DNA from: Pseudomonas sp. IPO3778
GTDB lineage: Bacteria; Pseudomonadota; Gammaproteobacteria; Pseudomonadales; Pseudomonadaceae
Direction: 5' to 3'
Length of the DNA stretch: 64,000 nucleotides
Assembly: GCF_013386825.1 (NCBI RefSeq)
Contig: NZ_JACARC010000023.1
Span: 1-64,000, forward strand
Shown here piece by piece: positions 1 to 9,796 of this stretch; the stretch's first letter is position 1; each line of letters opens with the position of its first letter. Below the pieces are notes generated by a model that was not told the DNA's origin, did no database searches, and worked only from the letters and a program-made list of their open reading frames with translations. The translations under genes and the position numbers were made by a program.

Positions 1-22
1 CCGGGAATCCGTGATGAACCAT

Positions 23-59
23 AAAAAAGCCCCGGCTCTTGCGAGTCGGGGCTTTTTTT
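23..59. terminator. Bidirectional rho-independent terminator
   Basis: A GC-rich stem (GCCCCG...CGGGGC, extended by CTC/GAG through a G-T wobble) with a TTGC loop is flanked by an A-run on the left and a T-run on the right, so it can work in both directions. It lies 95 bp past the stop of the leftward PBP1A gene and probably also ends a rightward gene outside the window. Confidence 0.8.
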
Positions 60-95
60 GTGGCTGGCGATTAGCTTGAACCTTTTGGTGATCCA

Positions 96-127
96 AATGT
101 GGGAGCGAGCAAGCCCGCTCCCACATT
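96..127. repeat. Short REP palindrome
   Basis: A 12-bp inverted repeat, AATGTGGGAGCG / CGCTCCCACATT, with an 8-nt spacer. It carries the TGTGGGAGC core of the larger REP pairs elsewhere in the window but is a single short palindrome. It sits between the PBP1A stop and the terminator. Confidence 0.7.
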
Positions 128-153
128 GGTTCTGCGCTCAGTCACAGGCTGCG

Positions 154-2613
154 TTAGAACAGATCGATCGGCGCTGCCTCATCCGCCGGCAGCGGGCTGC
201 CCGGTGCAACGCCATTGCCCAGTTCGTTGACCGATGGGGGCGTGTCTTCGCTCTTGAACAGCTCAAAGTACGCATTCGGCGTGCTCGGCGATGCCGCACG
301 ACCGCTGACCGGGTCGATCCGCAGGCTGAGAATGCCTTCCGGCTCGGGCTGGGTATGCAGTGGCATGTCCTTCAGCGCAGCGGCCATGTAGCTCATCCAG
401 ATCGGCAGCGCGACGGTACCGCCGAACTCCCGGCGACCCAGGCTTTCCGGCTGGTCGTAACCGGTCCAGACGGTGGTCACGTAGTCGGCGTTGTAGCCCG
501 AGAACCACGCATCCTTGGAGTCGTTGGTGGTACCGGTCTTGCCGCCGATATCGGCACGGCCCAGGGCCAGTGCGCGACGGCCGGTACCTTTCTTGATCAC
601 GTCTTCCAGGATGCTGTTGAGGATGTAGGTAGTACGGCCATCCACCACACGTTCGGCCACGGCCGGCGCTTGTGGGGCGGCGGGTGCGTCGGCTGCCGGG
701 GCTGCCCCAGGTGTCGGATTGATGGTGATGCCACCGTTGGTGGGGGCCGCCTGGCCATCAGTGGCCGCGACACCATTGACCACGTCACCCGGTACGCGCG
801 GCGGGTTGGCGGTGAACAGGGTTTCGCCGCTACGGCTTTCGATCTTGTCGATCAGGTACGGCGTGATCTTGTAGCCGCCGTTGGCAAAGGTGCTCCAGCC
901 CGTGGCGATTTCCATCGGCGTGAGGGTTGCGGTACCCAGGGCCAGCGACAGGTTCTGCGGCAGGTCCGCCTTGTTGAAGCCAAAGCGCGTGATGTAGTCG
1001 ATGGTCTTGCCCACGCCCATCGATTGCAGCAACCGGATTGATGCCAGGTTACGGGATTTGTACAGCGCCTCGCGCAGGCGGATCGGCCCGAGGAAGGTGT
1101 TGGTGTCGTTCTTCGGACGCCAGACCTTGTCCAGGTACTCGTCGACAAACACGATCGGCGCATCGTTGATCAGGCTGGCGGCGGTATAGCCGTTATCCAG
1201 GGCGGCGCTGTAGATGAAAGGCTTGAAGCTCGAACCCGGCTGGCGCTTGGCCTGGGTGGCGCGGTTGTAGTTGCTTTGCTCGAAGGCAAAACCGCCCACC
1301 AGGGCACGGATCGCACCGTTCTGCGGGTCAAGCGACACCAGGGCGCCTTGGGCTACGGGCACCTGGCTGAATTTCAGGCTGTCGTCCTTCTGGCGCTGTA
1401 CGCGGATCAAGTCACCGACCTGCGCCACGTCCGACGGCTGCTTGGGCATCGCGCCCATGCTGTTGGTGTTCAGGAAAGGGCGTGCCCATTTCATGCTGTC
1501 CCACGACACATGCTCTTCGCCGGTGCGGGTCAGGACCTGTACGCCATCTTTCTTCACCTGGGTGACGATGGCGGGCTCAAGGCCGCTGATCGGGCGTTGT
1601 TTACCCAGCTCCACGGTCCAGGCGCTCAGGGTCTTGCCCGGCAGACGCGATTCAGGGCCACGGTAGCCGTGGCGCTGATCGTAGGCGACCAGGCCATCGT
1701 GTACCGACTTGTTGGCGATTTCCTGCAGGTTGCTCGGAATCGTCGTGGTCACGCGGAAACCTTCGGTGTACGCCTCGCTGCCATAGCGGCCGACCATTTC
1801 GGCACGGACCATTTCGGCGATATACGGTGCATTCACTTCCGGCGTCGGCACGTGGTAGCTGGCATTCAGCGGCTCGGCTACCGCGCTTTCGTACGCGGCC
1901 TGGTCGATCTTGCCCAGTTTGTACATGCGGCCCAGGATCCAGTCGCGACGTTCTTTGCTGCGAGCCGGGTTGGCCAACGGGTTGAAGCGCGATGGGGCTT
2001 TCGGCAGGCCGGCGATCATCGCCATCTGCGCCAGGCTGGCGTCACGAATCGACTTGCCGTAGTAAACCTGGGAAGCCGCCTCGATCCCGTAGGCACGGTT
2101 ACCGAGATAGATCTTGTTGACGTACAGCTCGAGGATCTCGTCCTTGGTCAGCTGTCGTTCGATCTGCAACGCCAGGAGAATTTCCGTGGCCTTGCGGGAA
2201 AAGCTGCGTTCGCTGGTCAGGAAGAAGTTCTTCGCCACCTGCATGGTGATGGTGCTGCCACCGGACTGAATGTGTCCGCTTTTTACCAGCTGTGTGGCGG
2301 CCCGCACCAGGCTGCTGGGGTCGACGCCATAGTGATTGGCGAAGTTATCGTCTTCGGCCGACAGCAGGGCGTTGATGAAATTGGGTGGAATGTCGGCGAA
2401 ACGGATCGGGGTGCGGCGCATTTCGCCGAACTCCGCGATCAGTTTTTCATCGCTGCTGTAGACCCGCAAAGGAATCTGCAACTGGATACTTCTCAGGGCC
2501 TCTACGGAGGGCAAACCCGGACTAAGGTAGAGATAGGCCCCGCTGAGTACGAGCATCAGCCCGCAGACGATCGCGACAATGGAGTACCCGAAAAACTTCA
2601 GCAGACGAATCAA
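154..2613 (-). CDS. mrcA: Penicillin-binding protein 1A
   Basis: Bifunctional class A penicillin-binding protein that polymerises and cross-links peptidoglycan at the inner membrane. The 819-residue product has an N-terminal transmembrane anchor (about residues 7-28), a glycosyltransferase 51 domain with the EDDNFANHYG and GGSTITMQ motifs (about 85-125), an OB-like insert, and a transpeptidase domain with SSFK (about 463), SRN (about 520) and KTGT (about 693). A low-complexity Pro/Ala insert precedes the KTG region. Length matches P. aeruginosa PonA. The start is a TTG at 2613, chosen because it begins the conserved IRLLKF membrane anchor; the ribosome site is weak. It is divergent from the pil operon, as in other pseudomonads. 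Confidence 0.95.
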   Translation of the reverse strand: MIRLLKFFGYSIVAIVCGLMLVLSGAYLYLSPGLPSVEALRSIQLQIPLRVYSSDEKLIAEFGEMRRTPIRFADIPPNFINALLSAEDDNFANHYGVDPSSLVRAATQLVKSGHIQSGGSTITMQVAKNFFLTSERSFSRKATEILLALQIERQLTKDEILELYVNKIYLGNRAYGIEAASQVYYGKSIRDASLAQMAMIAGLPKAPSRFNPLANPARSKERRDWILGRMYKLGKIDQAAYESAVAEPLNASYHVPTPEVNAPYIAEMVRAEMVGRYGSEAYTEGFRVTTTIPSNLQEIANKSVHDGLVAYDQRHGYRGPESRLPGKTLSAWTVELGKQRPISGLEPAIVTQVKKDGVQVLTRTGEEHVSWDSMKWARPFLNTNSMGAMPKQPSDVAQVGDLIRVQRQKDDSLKFSQVPVAQGALVSLDPQNGAIRALVGGFAFEQSNYNRATQAKRQPGSSFKPFIYSAALDNGYTAASLINDAPIVFVDEYLDKVWRPKNDTNTFLGPIRLREALYKSRNLASIRLLQSMGVGKTIDYITRFGFNKADLPQNLSLALGTATLTPMEIATGWSTFANGGYKITPYLIDKIESRSGETLFTANPPRVPGDVVNGVAATDGQAAPTNGGITINPTPGAAPAADAPAAPQAPAVAERVVDGRTTYILNSILEDVIKKGTGRRALALGRADIGGKTGTTNDSKDAWFSGYNADYVTTVWTGYDQPESLGRREFGGTVALPIWMSYMAAALKDMPLHTQPEPEGILSLRIDPVSGRAASPSTPNAYFELFKSEDTPPSVNELGNGVAPGSPLPADEAAPIDLF

Positions 2614-2830
2614 GGCTTTTGGATTTCCAAGGAAAAGAATGGGTTAGGCGTCGGGGCATGCACGGTAAGCGGTGGATCGACCCGGCCAGCAGATAAACGC
2701 GGGAAAAAACGCTGGGCATTAAAGCATTTTTCGGCTTCGGGCGTCATTCGCACCGCTCATACGAGCCGACCGAATGCATGAAGCCTGGCAGCAATCAGTC
2801 CGTAAGACAGGGAAAGTTTTGGGGAGTTTT

Positions 2831-3484
2831 ATGAGAAAGGGATTTTTCAGGCGAAAAGCCGATGCCGTCCTCGGTGTCGACATCAATGACGCGGGTATTC
2901 GGCTGGTGGAACTGGAGGCGTCAGGCCGCGGCTACAGCGTCCGGGCGTATGCGCTGCAACCGTTGCCGGCCCATGCGGTGGTCGACAGCAGCGTGGTGGA
3001 GTTTGATACCGTCGCACAGGCAATTTCCCGGGCGCTGGCACAGGCGCGTACTTCGCTGAGGCACGCCGCCGTGGCCGTGGCCGGGCCCTCGGTGATTACC
3101 CGCGTGCTCGAGATGGACGCAGGGCTCAGTGATGATGAAATGGTGCGTCGAATCCATGAGGAGGCGGACCAGTACATTCCTTATCCGCTGGAGGACGTCG
3201 CCATCGACTTTCAGGTGCAGGGCCCTTCGCCCCTTGATCGGCGGCGCGTCGATGTGCTGCTCGTGGCCTGCCTCAAGGAGCAGGTCGAGGCCCGAGAGGC
3301 GGTTTTGGCCCTGGCCGGGCTGGCGACGCGGATAGTGGACGTCGAAGCATTTGCATTGGCCCGCGCGGGCAGGCAGGCTTCGGACAGCATCACGCCGGGC
3401 AGTCGCGTCGATGGCGCGCAATGGGCGGTGGATGCCCAGGGAATGGGAGTGGCCTGCGGGTTGGCCTTGAGGAGTTTCGACTGA
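2831..3484 (+). CDS. pilM: PilM-like protein with large internal deletion
   Basis: Actin/FtsA-like cytoplasmic protein of the type IV pilus alignment complex, here only 217 residues against about 354 in P. aeruginosa. The N-terminal half aligns well (GVDI nucleotide-binding start near residue 14, EADQYIPYPLEDVAIDF, VDVLLVAC, VDVEAFAL). The sequence then jumps through a short unrelated linker to the normal last residues ACGLALRSFD. The region for the second phosphate and adenosine loops is therefore missing, although the frame is open. ATG 2831 is chosen over an upstream in-frame ATG at 2774 because it precedes the conserved start. The stop overlaps the pilN start by one base. Confidence 0.85.
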   Translation: MRKGFFRRKADAVLGVDINDAGIRLVELEASGRGYSVRAYALQPLPAHAVVDSSVVEFDTVAQAISRALAQARTSLRHAAVAVAGPSVITRVLEMDAGLSDDEMVRRIHEEADQYIPYPLEDVAIDFQVQGPSPLDRRRVDVLLVACLKEQVEAREAVLALAGLATRIVDVEAFALARAGRQASDSITPGSRVDGAQWAVDAQGMGVACGLALRSFD

Positions 3485-4035
3485 TGACACGAATCAACCT
3501 GCTGCCGTGGCGGGCAGAACGGAATGAGCGGCGGCGTAAATATTTCCTGGTTTTTTTACTGGGGGCGGCGGCTGTCGCGCTGGCCGCAGTGTGGCTGGCT
3601 GACCAAGTGATCGACCGTGCGATTGATCGGCAATTGGCCCGCAATAGCCAGTTGAACCAGGGCATCACCGGACTCGACTCCAGGATCAAGGCCATCGACG
3701 AGTTGCATGAGCAGCGCCAGCAGTTGATGGAGCGAATGAAAGTTGTGCAGGGTTTGCAGGACGACCGTTCGGCGGGCGTTCAGTTATTGGACCAGTTGGC
3801 CCGTGCCGTGCCGGACGGTGTGCAGTTACGTGAAGTGAGCGTGGACGGCGGCTCTGTGTCGATCAGTGGTACGGCGGAATCCAACCATGACATTGCCCAA
3901 TTGATGCGTGGCCTTGAGGCCGCCGATGACTTGCAGGCGCCCAGGCTTCAGCGGGTTCGGGGGGCGCAGGGCGGCGGCGACAATGGCTTTCAGTTGACGG
4001 TTCGCCATGGCCATTCGGATGAGGTGCGCCAATGA
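3484..4035 (+). CDS. pilN: Type IV pilus inner-membrane protein PilN
   Basis: Bitopic inner-membrane protein that links cytoplasmic PilM to periplasmic PilO. The 183-residue product begins with the INLLPWR motif that docks into PilM, has one transmembrane segment (about residues 21-40), then a periplasmic coiled coil and a ferredoxin-like fold. Length is normal for the family. The start is the ATG overlapping the pilM stop (TGATG), which matches the conserved N terminus. The PilM-binding motif is intact although PilM itself has lost much of its second half. The stop overlaps the next start (ATGA). Confidence 0.9.
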   Translation: MTRINLLPWRAERNERRRKYFLVFLLGAAAVALAAVWLADQVIDRAIDRQLARNSQLNQGITGLDSRIKAIDELHEQRQQLMERMKVVQGLQDDRSAGVQLLDQLARAVPDGVQLREVSVDGGSVSISGTAESNHDIAQLMRGLEAADDLQAPRLQRVRGAQGGGDNGFQLTVRHGHSDEVRQ

Positions 4036-5048
4036 GAGTGGCGTCAGGCCTGCCAAGGCTGACGGAACTCGACATCGCCCAGCTCTACCGAAATGCCGCC
4101 AACTGGCCCCTGCCTGGCAAGGCTTTGTTGGGTGGCGCGGTTGTTGGCCTGCTGTGGACAGTGGGCATCACCTTCTACTTGAGCGGGCCGCGGGAGCACC
4201 TGCGCCAGCTTGAGGCGCAGGAAGCGGCGCTTGAGCATTCGGTGACGCTGAAAGGCCGCCAGGCGGCCGGTCTGGAATCTCATGCCCACGGCCTCGAAAC
4301 GATGCAAGGCCGTTTCGCCAATCTGTTGCGCCAGTTGCCTGTTGAAGCCGAAGTGCCGGGCCTGCTTGAAGATATCAGCCGCCTGAGTGCGGCCAATGGC
4401 TTGGTGCTGGACGCCATCGAGCTGCTGGATGACCAGCCTCGGTCCCTGTACATCGAATCGTCCATGCAGGTAGATGTCACCGGGGCTTTTCACGATCTGG
4501 CGGGGTTCATCAACGGTATCGCCGGCTTGCCAAGGATTGTCACGGTGCATGACCTGGGGTTCAGCTACGTTGATCCCTCGCTGTTGCGCCTTAGCCTGGT
4601 AGCGAAGACCTATCGATACAACCCTCAGGCGGGCGATGACGTGCACCTGCGCTCGCAGGCGCTCGCTGGGCCCATGCTGCCGCAGCCAGTTGCCTACGAT
4701 TTTGCGGACGTGCGCGATCCTTTTCAGCTCCCCTCGCGCCAGCGTGTGCGGCCTGCTGGTCGACCGGCTGCCGGGCCGGATCTGGCCAGGCCGCGGGGAA
4801 TGCTCGAAGGCTTAGCCGTAGAGCAGATCGAAATGGTCGGCACCTTGTCCCTGGGTAGCCAAACCTTCGCGCTGCTGCGTGGAGCGTCGTCCATCCATCG
4901 CCTGGCAATCGGCGATTACCTGGGGCCAGACCACGGGCGGATCACGGCGATTCATGACGCCCACATCGAACTGGCCGAGCTTTTCCCGGATGGCCAGGGC
5001 GCCTGGCTGGAACGTTTGCAAACCCTTGCCCTGAACGTGAACTCATAA
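4032..5048 (+). CDS. pilO-pilP: PilO-PilP fusion protein
   Basis: One 338-residue protein covering what are normally two genes. Residues 1-205 look like PilO: a short cytoplasmic start, a transmembrane segment (about 34-54), a coiled coil and the periplasmic domain ending at YRYNP. Residues about 218-338 look like PilP: the DVRDPFQLP motif, a linker, then a beta-sandwich domain (VGTLSLGSQTFALLRG, IGDYLGPDHGRI). PilP is usually a separate lipoprotein; here its signal peptide and lipobox cysteine are absent, and the PilO anchor would tether it. Frame is continuous with no stop between the domains. It lies between pilN (4-nt overlap) and pilQ. Confidence 0.85.
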   Translation: MRVASGLPRLTELDIAQLYRNAANWPLPGKALLGGAVVGLLWTVGITFYLSGPREHLRQLEAQEAALEHSVTLKGRQAAGLESHAHGLETMQGRFANLLRQLPVEAEVPGLLEDISRLSAANGLVLDAIELLDDQPRSLYIESSMQVDVTGAFHDLAGFINGIAGLPRIVTVHDLGFSYVDPSLLRLSLVAKTYRYNPQAGDDVHLRSQALAGPMLPQPVAYDFADVRDPFQLPSRQRVRPAGRPAAGPDLARPRGMLEGLAVEQIEMVGTLSLGSQTFALLRGASSIHRLAIGDYLGPDHGRITAIHDAHIELAELFPDGQGAWLERLQTLALNVNS

Positions 5049-5060
5049 CGGAAACAAACA

Positions 5061-6455
5061 ATGAAAAGGACTTTTTCGTCCTTCGGTGTGGCGCTATGGA
5101 TAGCGTTCACGGCACCGATGGTCATGGCTGTGCCCAATCGAGTCGATCTTATCCACCTGCCGCCTCCTGGTAACGTGCCCCTGAGCACCGGGCGCGTGGC
5201 GTTTACCGGCGACAAGCTGTCCCTCAACTTCCAGAACATCGAGTTGCGCGCCGTGCTGCAGCAGATTGCCGACGTCGCCGGCCTCAACCTGGTGGCCAGT
5301 GACGACGTGCAGGGTTCGATCACATTGCGTCTGAAGGACGTGCCCTGGGATCAGGCCCTGGATCTGGTGCTGCAAACCAAGGGGTTGGACAAGCGTGTGA
5401 CCGCCAACGTGCTGTTGGTGGCGCCGGCCGAAGAGTTGGCCGCCCGCGAGCTGCTGGTGCTGGAGTCGCGAAAGCAAATGACCGAGCTGGCGCCGCTGCG
5501 CCGCGAGCTGTTGCAAGTCAATTACGCCAAGGCGTCGGACCTGGCCAAGCTGTTCCAGTCGGCCGTGGGGCTGGAGGGTGCAACCGATGAGCGCGGTTCG
5601 GTGGCGGTGGATGACCGCACCAATAACATCATCGCCTACCAGACCCAGGAGCGCCTGGAGGAGCTGCGCAGGATCGTGGCGCAGCTGGACATCCCGGTGC
5701 GCCAGGTGATGATCGAGGCGCGGATTGTCGAGGCCAATGTGGATTACGACAAAAGCCTGGGGGTGCGCTGGGGCGGGCAGCTTAACCGGGGTAACTGGAG
5801 CGGCGGCGGGATCAGAAAGCCGCTGGCCGAAGGCGCCGAGCTGCCTGAACCCCCACCCGGCTCGCCGTTTGTCGACCTGGGTACGGTCAACGGCAGCGCC
5901 GGCCTTGGGGTGGCCTTTATCACCGACAACCTGCTGCTGGACCTGGAACTGACCGCCATGGAAAAAACCGGCAACGGTGAAATCGTCTCGCAGCCCAAGG
6001 TGGTCACCTCCGACAAGGAAACTGCACGAATCCTCAAGGGCACCGAGATTCCGTATCAGGAATCCAGCTCCACCGGTGCCACCTCGGTTTCGTTCAAGGA
6101 GGCCTCGCTGTCCTTGGAAGTGACCCCGCAAATCACCCCGGATGGCTGGGTGATCATGGAGGTCAAGGTCACCAAGGACGAGCCCGACTACCTGAACAAA
6201 CTCAACGATGTGCCGCCCATCAAGAAAAACGAGGTCAATGCCAAGGTGCTGGTCAAGGACGGGGAGACCATCGTGATTGGCGGGGTTTTCTCCAATACCC
6301 AAAGCAAAGTGGTAGATAAAGTGCCATTTTTGGGCGATGTGCCGTATCTTGGCCGCCTTTTCCGGCGGGATGTGGTTTCGGAGAAAAAATCCGAGCTGCT
6401 GGTATTCCTGACTCCGCGTATTATGAATAACCAGGCGATTGCTGTGAGTCGTTGA
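5061..6455 (+). CDS. pilQ: Short secretin PilQ lacking AMIN domains
   Basis: Outer-membrane secretin forming the pilus or DNA-uptake pore. The 464-residue protein has a signal peptide (about 1-23, ending MVMA), an N0/STN domain (about 50-110), an N1 domain (about 148-212) and a C-terminal secretin domain with the signature [15 protein letters not shown] near the end. P. aeruginosa PilQ is about 714 residues because of two N-terminal peptidoglycan-binding AMIN domains; those are absent, giving a size close to E. coli HofQ. Last gene of the pil set, with aroK starting 4 nt after its stop. Confidence 0.9.
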   Translation: MKRTFSSFGVALWIAFTAPMVMAVPNRVDLIHLPPPGNVPLSTGRVAFTGDKLSLNFQNIELRAVLQQIADVAGLNLVASDDVQGSITLRLKDVPWDQALDLVLQTKGLDKRVTANVLLVAPAEELAARELLVLESRKQMTELAPLRRELLQVNYAKASDLAKLFQSAVGLEGATDERGSVAVDDRTNNIIAYQTQERLEELRRIVAQLDIPVRQVMIEARIVEANVDYDKSLGVRWGGQLNRGNWSGGGIRKPLAEGAELPEPPPGSPFVDLGTVNGSAGLGVAFITDNLLLDLELTAMEKTGNGEIVSQPKVVTSDKETARILKGTEIPYQESSSTGATSVSFKEASLSLEVTPQITPDGWVIMEVKVTKDEPDYLNKLNDVPPIKKNEVNAKVLVKDGETIVIGGVFSNTQSKVVDKVPFLGDVPYLGRLFRRDVVSEKKSELLVFLTPRIMNNQAIAVSR

Positions 6456-6459
6456 TTCT

Positions 6460-6978
6460 GTGCGAAATTTGATTCTTGTTGGACCGATGGGGGCTGGAAA
6501 AAGCACCATCGGCCGTTTGCTGGCCAAAGAGCTGCGCCTGCCATTCAAAGACTCCGATAAGGAAATTGAATTGCGCACGGGCGCCAATATCCCGTGGATC
6601 TTCGATAAGGAAGGCGAGCTGGGCTTTCGCGACCGCGAGCAGGCGATGATTGCCGAGCTGTGCGGCTGCGATGGCGTGGTATTGGCCACCGGCGGCGGCG
6701 CGGTGATGCGTGATGAGAATCGCCGGGCGCTGCATGCCGGCGGTCGTGTGGTTTACCTGCATGCTTCTGTCGAGCAGCAGGTGGGCCGCACCGCTCGCGA
6801 TCGCAATCGCCCGTTGCTGCGTACCGCCAACCCGGAAAAAACCCTGCGGGATTTGCTGACGCTGCGCGACCCGCTGTATCGGGAAATTGCCGATCTGGTG
6901 GTGGAAACCGATGAGCGGCCGCCACGAATGGTCGTTCTCGACATTCTTGAGCGCCTGGCGCAGCTGCCGCCCCGTTAA
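6460..6978 (+). CDS. aroK: Shikimate kinase
   Basis: Phosphorylates shikimate to shikimate 3-phosphate in aromatic amino acid synthesis. The 172-residue protein shows the P-loop GPMGAGKST at residues 8-16, the shikimate-binding DSDKEIE and GFRDRE segments, and the GGGAV glycine motif. The start is a GTG 4 nt after the pilQ stop; it gives the conserved [11 protein letters not shown] beginning. The order pilQ-aroK-aroB is typical of Pseudomonas and suggests co-transcription. Confidence 0.95.
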   Translation: MRNLILVGPMGAGKSTIGRLLAKELRLPFKDSDKEIELRTGANIPWIFDKEGELGFRDREQAMIAELCGCDGVVLATGGGAVMRDENRRALHAGGRVVYLHASVEQQVGRTARDRNRPLLRTANPEKTLRDLLTLRDPLYREIADLVVETDERPPRMVVLDILERLAQLPPR

Positions 6979-7125
6979 AGCCAGAGCCGAAATGCGCTAT
7001 TCTCGGCGGCACGTCGTGACCGTCCGAGTTGTGGCGTAGAGCCATCAGGCAGCGTCAGATCCCGACGTTGCCGACAACGTTAATGTAGGGCAGTACGCCT
7101 GCTTTCATCTTCAACGCGGGGACAC

Positions 7126-8226
7126 ATGCAGACACTTAAGGTCGATCTTGGCGAGCGCAGCTACCCGATCCATATTGGCGAAGGTTTGTTGGACCTGCCC
7201 GAATTGCTCGCACCGCATATTGCCGGGCGACAAGTGGCGATCATCTCCAACGAAACGGTCGCGCCGCTGTATCTTGAGCGTCTGAGCCGCAGCCTGGCGG
7301 CGTACTCGGTGATCTCGGTGGTGTTGCCCGATGGCGAGGCCTTCAAGACCTGGGAAACCCTGCAACTGATCTTTGATGGCCTGCTGACTGCCCGTCATGA
7401 CCGTCGCACCACCGTGGTGGCGTTAGGCGGCGGTGTGATCGGTGATATGGCCGGCTTTGCGGCCGCCTGCTACCAGCGCGGCGTGGACTTTATCCAGGTG
7501 CCGACCACGTTGCTGTCCCAGGTCGATTCGTCGGTGGGCGGCAAGACCGGCATCAACCACCCGTTGGGCAAGAACATGGTCGGCGCGTTCTATCAGCCAA
7601 ACGTGGTGCTGATCGACACCGCCACCCTCAATACCTTGCCGCCCCGCGAGCTGTCGGCGGGCCTGGCGGAAGTCATCAAGTACGGGCTGATCTGCGATGA
7701 GCCGTTCCTGACCTGGCTGGAAGAACACGTCGACGCCCTGCGCGCCCTGGACCAGGTGGCGCTGACCGAAGCCATTTCCCGCTCCTGCGCCGCCAAGGCG
7801 CTGGTGGTGAATGCCGACGAGCGTGAGTCCGGCGTACGCGCCACCTTGAACCTCGGCCACACCTTCGGCCATGCGATCGAGACCCACATGGGCTATGGTG
7901 TGTGGTTGCATGGAGAGGCCGTAGCGGCTGGCACGGTAATGGCACTTGAGATGTCGCAGCGCCTGGGCTGGATCAGCGCCCAGGAGCGTGATCGCGGGAT
8001 CCGCCTGTTCCAGCGCGCCGGGTTGCCGGTCATTCCTCCCGAGGAGATGACCGAGGCAGATTTTCTCGAACACATGGCAATAGACAAGAAAGTGATCGAC
8101 GGTCGACTGCGACTGGTGCTGTTGCGCCGAATGGGCGAAGCGGTAGTGACCGACGATTATCCGAAAGAGATTTTACAGGCCACGCTGGGAGCGGATTACC
8201 GCGCCCTGGCCCAGCTTAAAGGTTAA
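7126..8226 (+). CDS. aroB: 3-dehydroquinate synthase
   Basis: Converts DAHP to 3-dehydroquinate, second step of the shikimate pathway, using NAD and a divalent metal. The 366-residue protein has the NAD-binding [12 protein letters not shown] and [19 protein letters not shown] segments and the metal-ligand histidine region [12 protein letters not shown]. Length is standard. A 147-bp gap separates it from aroK, so it may have its own promoter. damX follows after 10 bp. Confidence 0.96.
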   Translation: MQTLKVDLGERSYPIHIGEGLLDLPELLAPHIAGRQVAIISNETVAPLYLERLSRSLAAYSVISVVLPDGEAFKTWETLQLIFDGLLTARHDRRTTVVALGGGVIGDMAGFAAACYQRGVDFIQVPTTLLSQVDSSVGGKTGINHPLGKNMVGAFYQPNVVLIDTATLNTLPPRELSAGLAEVIKYGLICDEPFLTWLEEHVDALRALDQVALTEAISRSCAAKALVVNADERESGVRATLNLGHTFGHAIETHMGYGVWLHGEAVAAGTVMALEMSQRLGWISAQERDRGIRLFQRAGLPVIPPEEMTEADFLEHMAIDKKVIDGRLRLVLLRRMGEAVVTDDYPKEILQATLGADYRALAQLKG

Positions 8227-8236
8227 TAAGATCCCG

Positions 8237-9796
8237 ATGACTAGTTTGCATGCCGACGAGGCGTTCCTCGGCCATTACCAGTTAAGCCACGACCCTTTTG
8301 CTCCACGGGTGCCTGGTTTCAAATTTTTCCCTGCGCAACGCAAACCGGTGCTCGGGCAATTGCACCACCTGGCGCGCTACAGCCAGCTGTTGCTGGTGGT
8401 CACCGGCCCGTTGGGCAGCGGCAAGACCTTGCTGCGCCAGGCGCTGGTGGCCAGCACCAACAAGCAATCGGTACAGAGCGTGGTGGTTTCCGCCCGTGGT
8501 GCCGGTGATGCTGCGGGTGTGTTGCGCCAAGTGGCCCAGGCCCTGGACGTGTCCACGGCCGAGCCGAACGCCATCCTCAAGCAAGTGGTGCAACTGGGCC
8601 TGACCGGCCAAGAGGTCTACCTGCTGGTGGACGACGCCGAGCAGCTCGACGAGTCCGCCCTGGAAGCCTTGCTGGCCCTGGCGGCCGGTACGCCTGAAGG
8701 CCGCCCCCACGTGTTCCTGTTTGGCGAGTCTTCGCTGATTGCCGAGCTTGAGCAGATCAGCGGCGAGCAGGAGCTGTTCCACGTCATCGAACTGCAGCCC
8801 TACGAAGAAGAAGAAACCCGCGAATACCTGGCCCAGCGGCTGGAAGGCGCAGGGCAGGGCATCGAACTTTTCTCCGCTTCGCAGATCTCTGATATTCACG
8901 AAAGCTCCGACGGCTGGCCTGGCACCATCAACCAGGTTGCCCGGGATGCAATGATCGAAGCCATGATTGCCAGCCGCTCAGCGGTTAAGCGTCCAAAGAT
9001 GGGGTTTACTATGCCGAAGAAGCACGTATTGGCAATTTCTGCCGTTGTCGTGGTCGCTGTTGCCGCCGCCTGGTTGATCCCGGGTCGCAGCAAGGCCCCG
9101 ACCACCGCTGGCGCGCCAACCGAACAGGCGCAGTTGCCACTGGGTAAGCCAACGCCGAATGTTGAATTTGCCAACTCCGGCCAACCGACCAACCTGCCGA
9201 TGGTGGGCCAACCTGTGATGCGCGGCCCGCTCGCCGAGGAAGCCGGTGGCATCTCCGAAGGCGATGACGGCGTGCCGGTGGAAGGCTCCAGCGCCACGCC
9301 GCCGACCGTGACCACCACTGCGCCACCGGCGGGCGTGCCAGCCGGTCAGCCTGCTGCCAAGCCAGCGCCTGCACCTGCGCCGGCCCAGGTCGCCACCGCC
9401 AAGCCCGCCCCGGTTGCCAAGCCGGCAGCCCCGGCACCTGTGGCCAAACCGGCTCCAGCGGCCAAACCTGCTGAAAAACCTGTGACCGTGGCCAAGGCCG
9501 GCGCTACCGGCAGCAGCTGGTACAGCGGCCAGCCTACCGGTAACTTCGTGGTGCAGATCCTCGGCACCAGCTCCGAAGCCAACGCCCAGGCGTTCGTGAA
9601 AGAGCAGGGCGGCGAGTACCGTTATTTCAAGAAAGTACTCAACGGCAAGCCGCTTTACGTGATCACTTACGGCAACTTCTCCAGCCGTACAGCAGCTGAA
9701 TCCGCTATCAAGGCCTTGCCAGCGAAGGTTCAGGCTGGTAAACCTTGGCCTCGCACTGTCGCCAGCGTCCAACAGGAACTGGCAACAACTCGCTGA
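8237..9796 (+). CDS. damX: DamX-like SPOR-domain cell division protein with AAA domain
   Basis: Inner-membrane protein of 519 residues. The cytoplasmic N-terminal part is an AAA ATPase-like domain with Walker A GPLGSGKT (about 54-61) and Walker B LLVDDAEQ (about 130). One transmembrane helix follows (about 263-281, VLAISAVVVVAVAAAWLIP), then a long Pro/Ala/Lys-rich periplasmic linker (about 330-425), and a C-terminal SPOR domain (about 432-510) that binds denuded peptidoglycan at the septum. Its position after aroB is the conserved location of damX. The intact P-loop suggests nucleotide binding, which is inference. Confidence 0.9.
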   Translation: MTSLHADEAFLGHYQLSHDPFAPRVPGFKFFPAQRKPVLGQLHHLARYSQLLLVVTGPLGSGKTLLRQALVASTNKQSVQSVVVSARGAGDAAGVLRQVAQALDVSTAEPNAILKQVVQLGLTGQEVYLLVDDAEQLDESALEALLALAAGTPEGRPHVFLFGESSLIAELEQISGEQELFHVIELQPYEEEETREYLAQRLEGAGQGIELFSASQISDIHESSDGWPGTINQVARDAMIEAMIASRSAVKRPKMGFTMPKKHVLAISAVVVVAVAAAWLIPGRSKAPTTAGAPTEQAQLPLGKPTPNVEFANSGQPTNLPMVGQPVMRGPLAEEAGGISEGDDGVPVEGSSATPPTVTTTAPPAGVPAGQPAAKPAPAPAPAQVATAKPAPVAKPAAPAPVAKPAPAAKPAEKPVTVAKAGATGSSWYSGQPTGNFVVQILGTSSEANAQAFVKEQGGEYRYFKKVLNGKPLYVITYGNFSSRTAAESAIKALPAKVQAGKPWPRTVASVQQELATTR

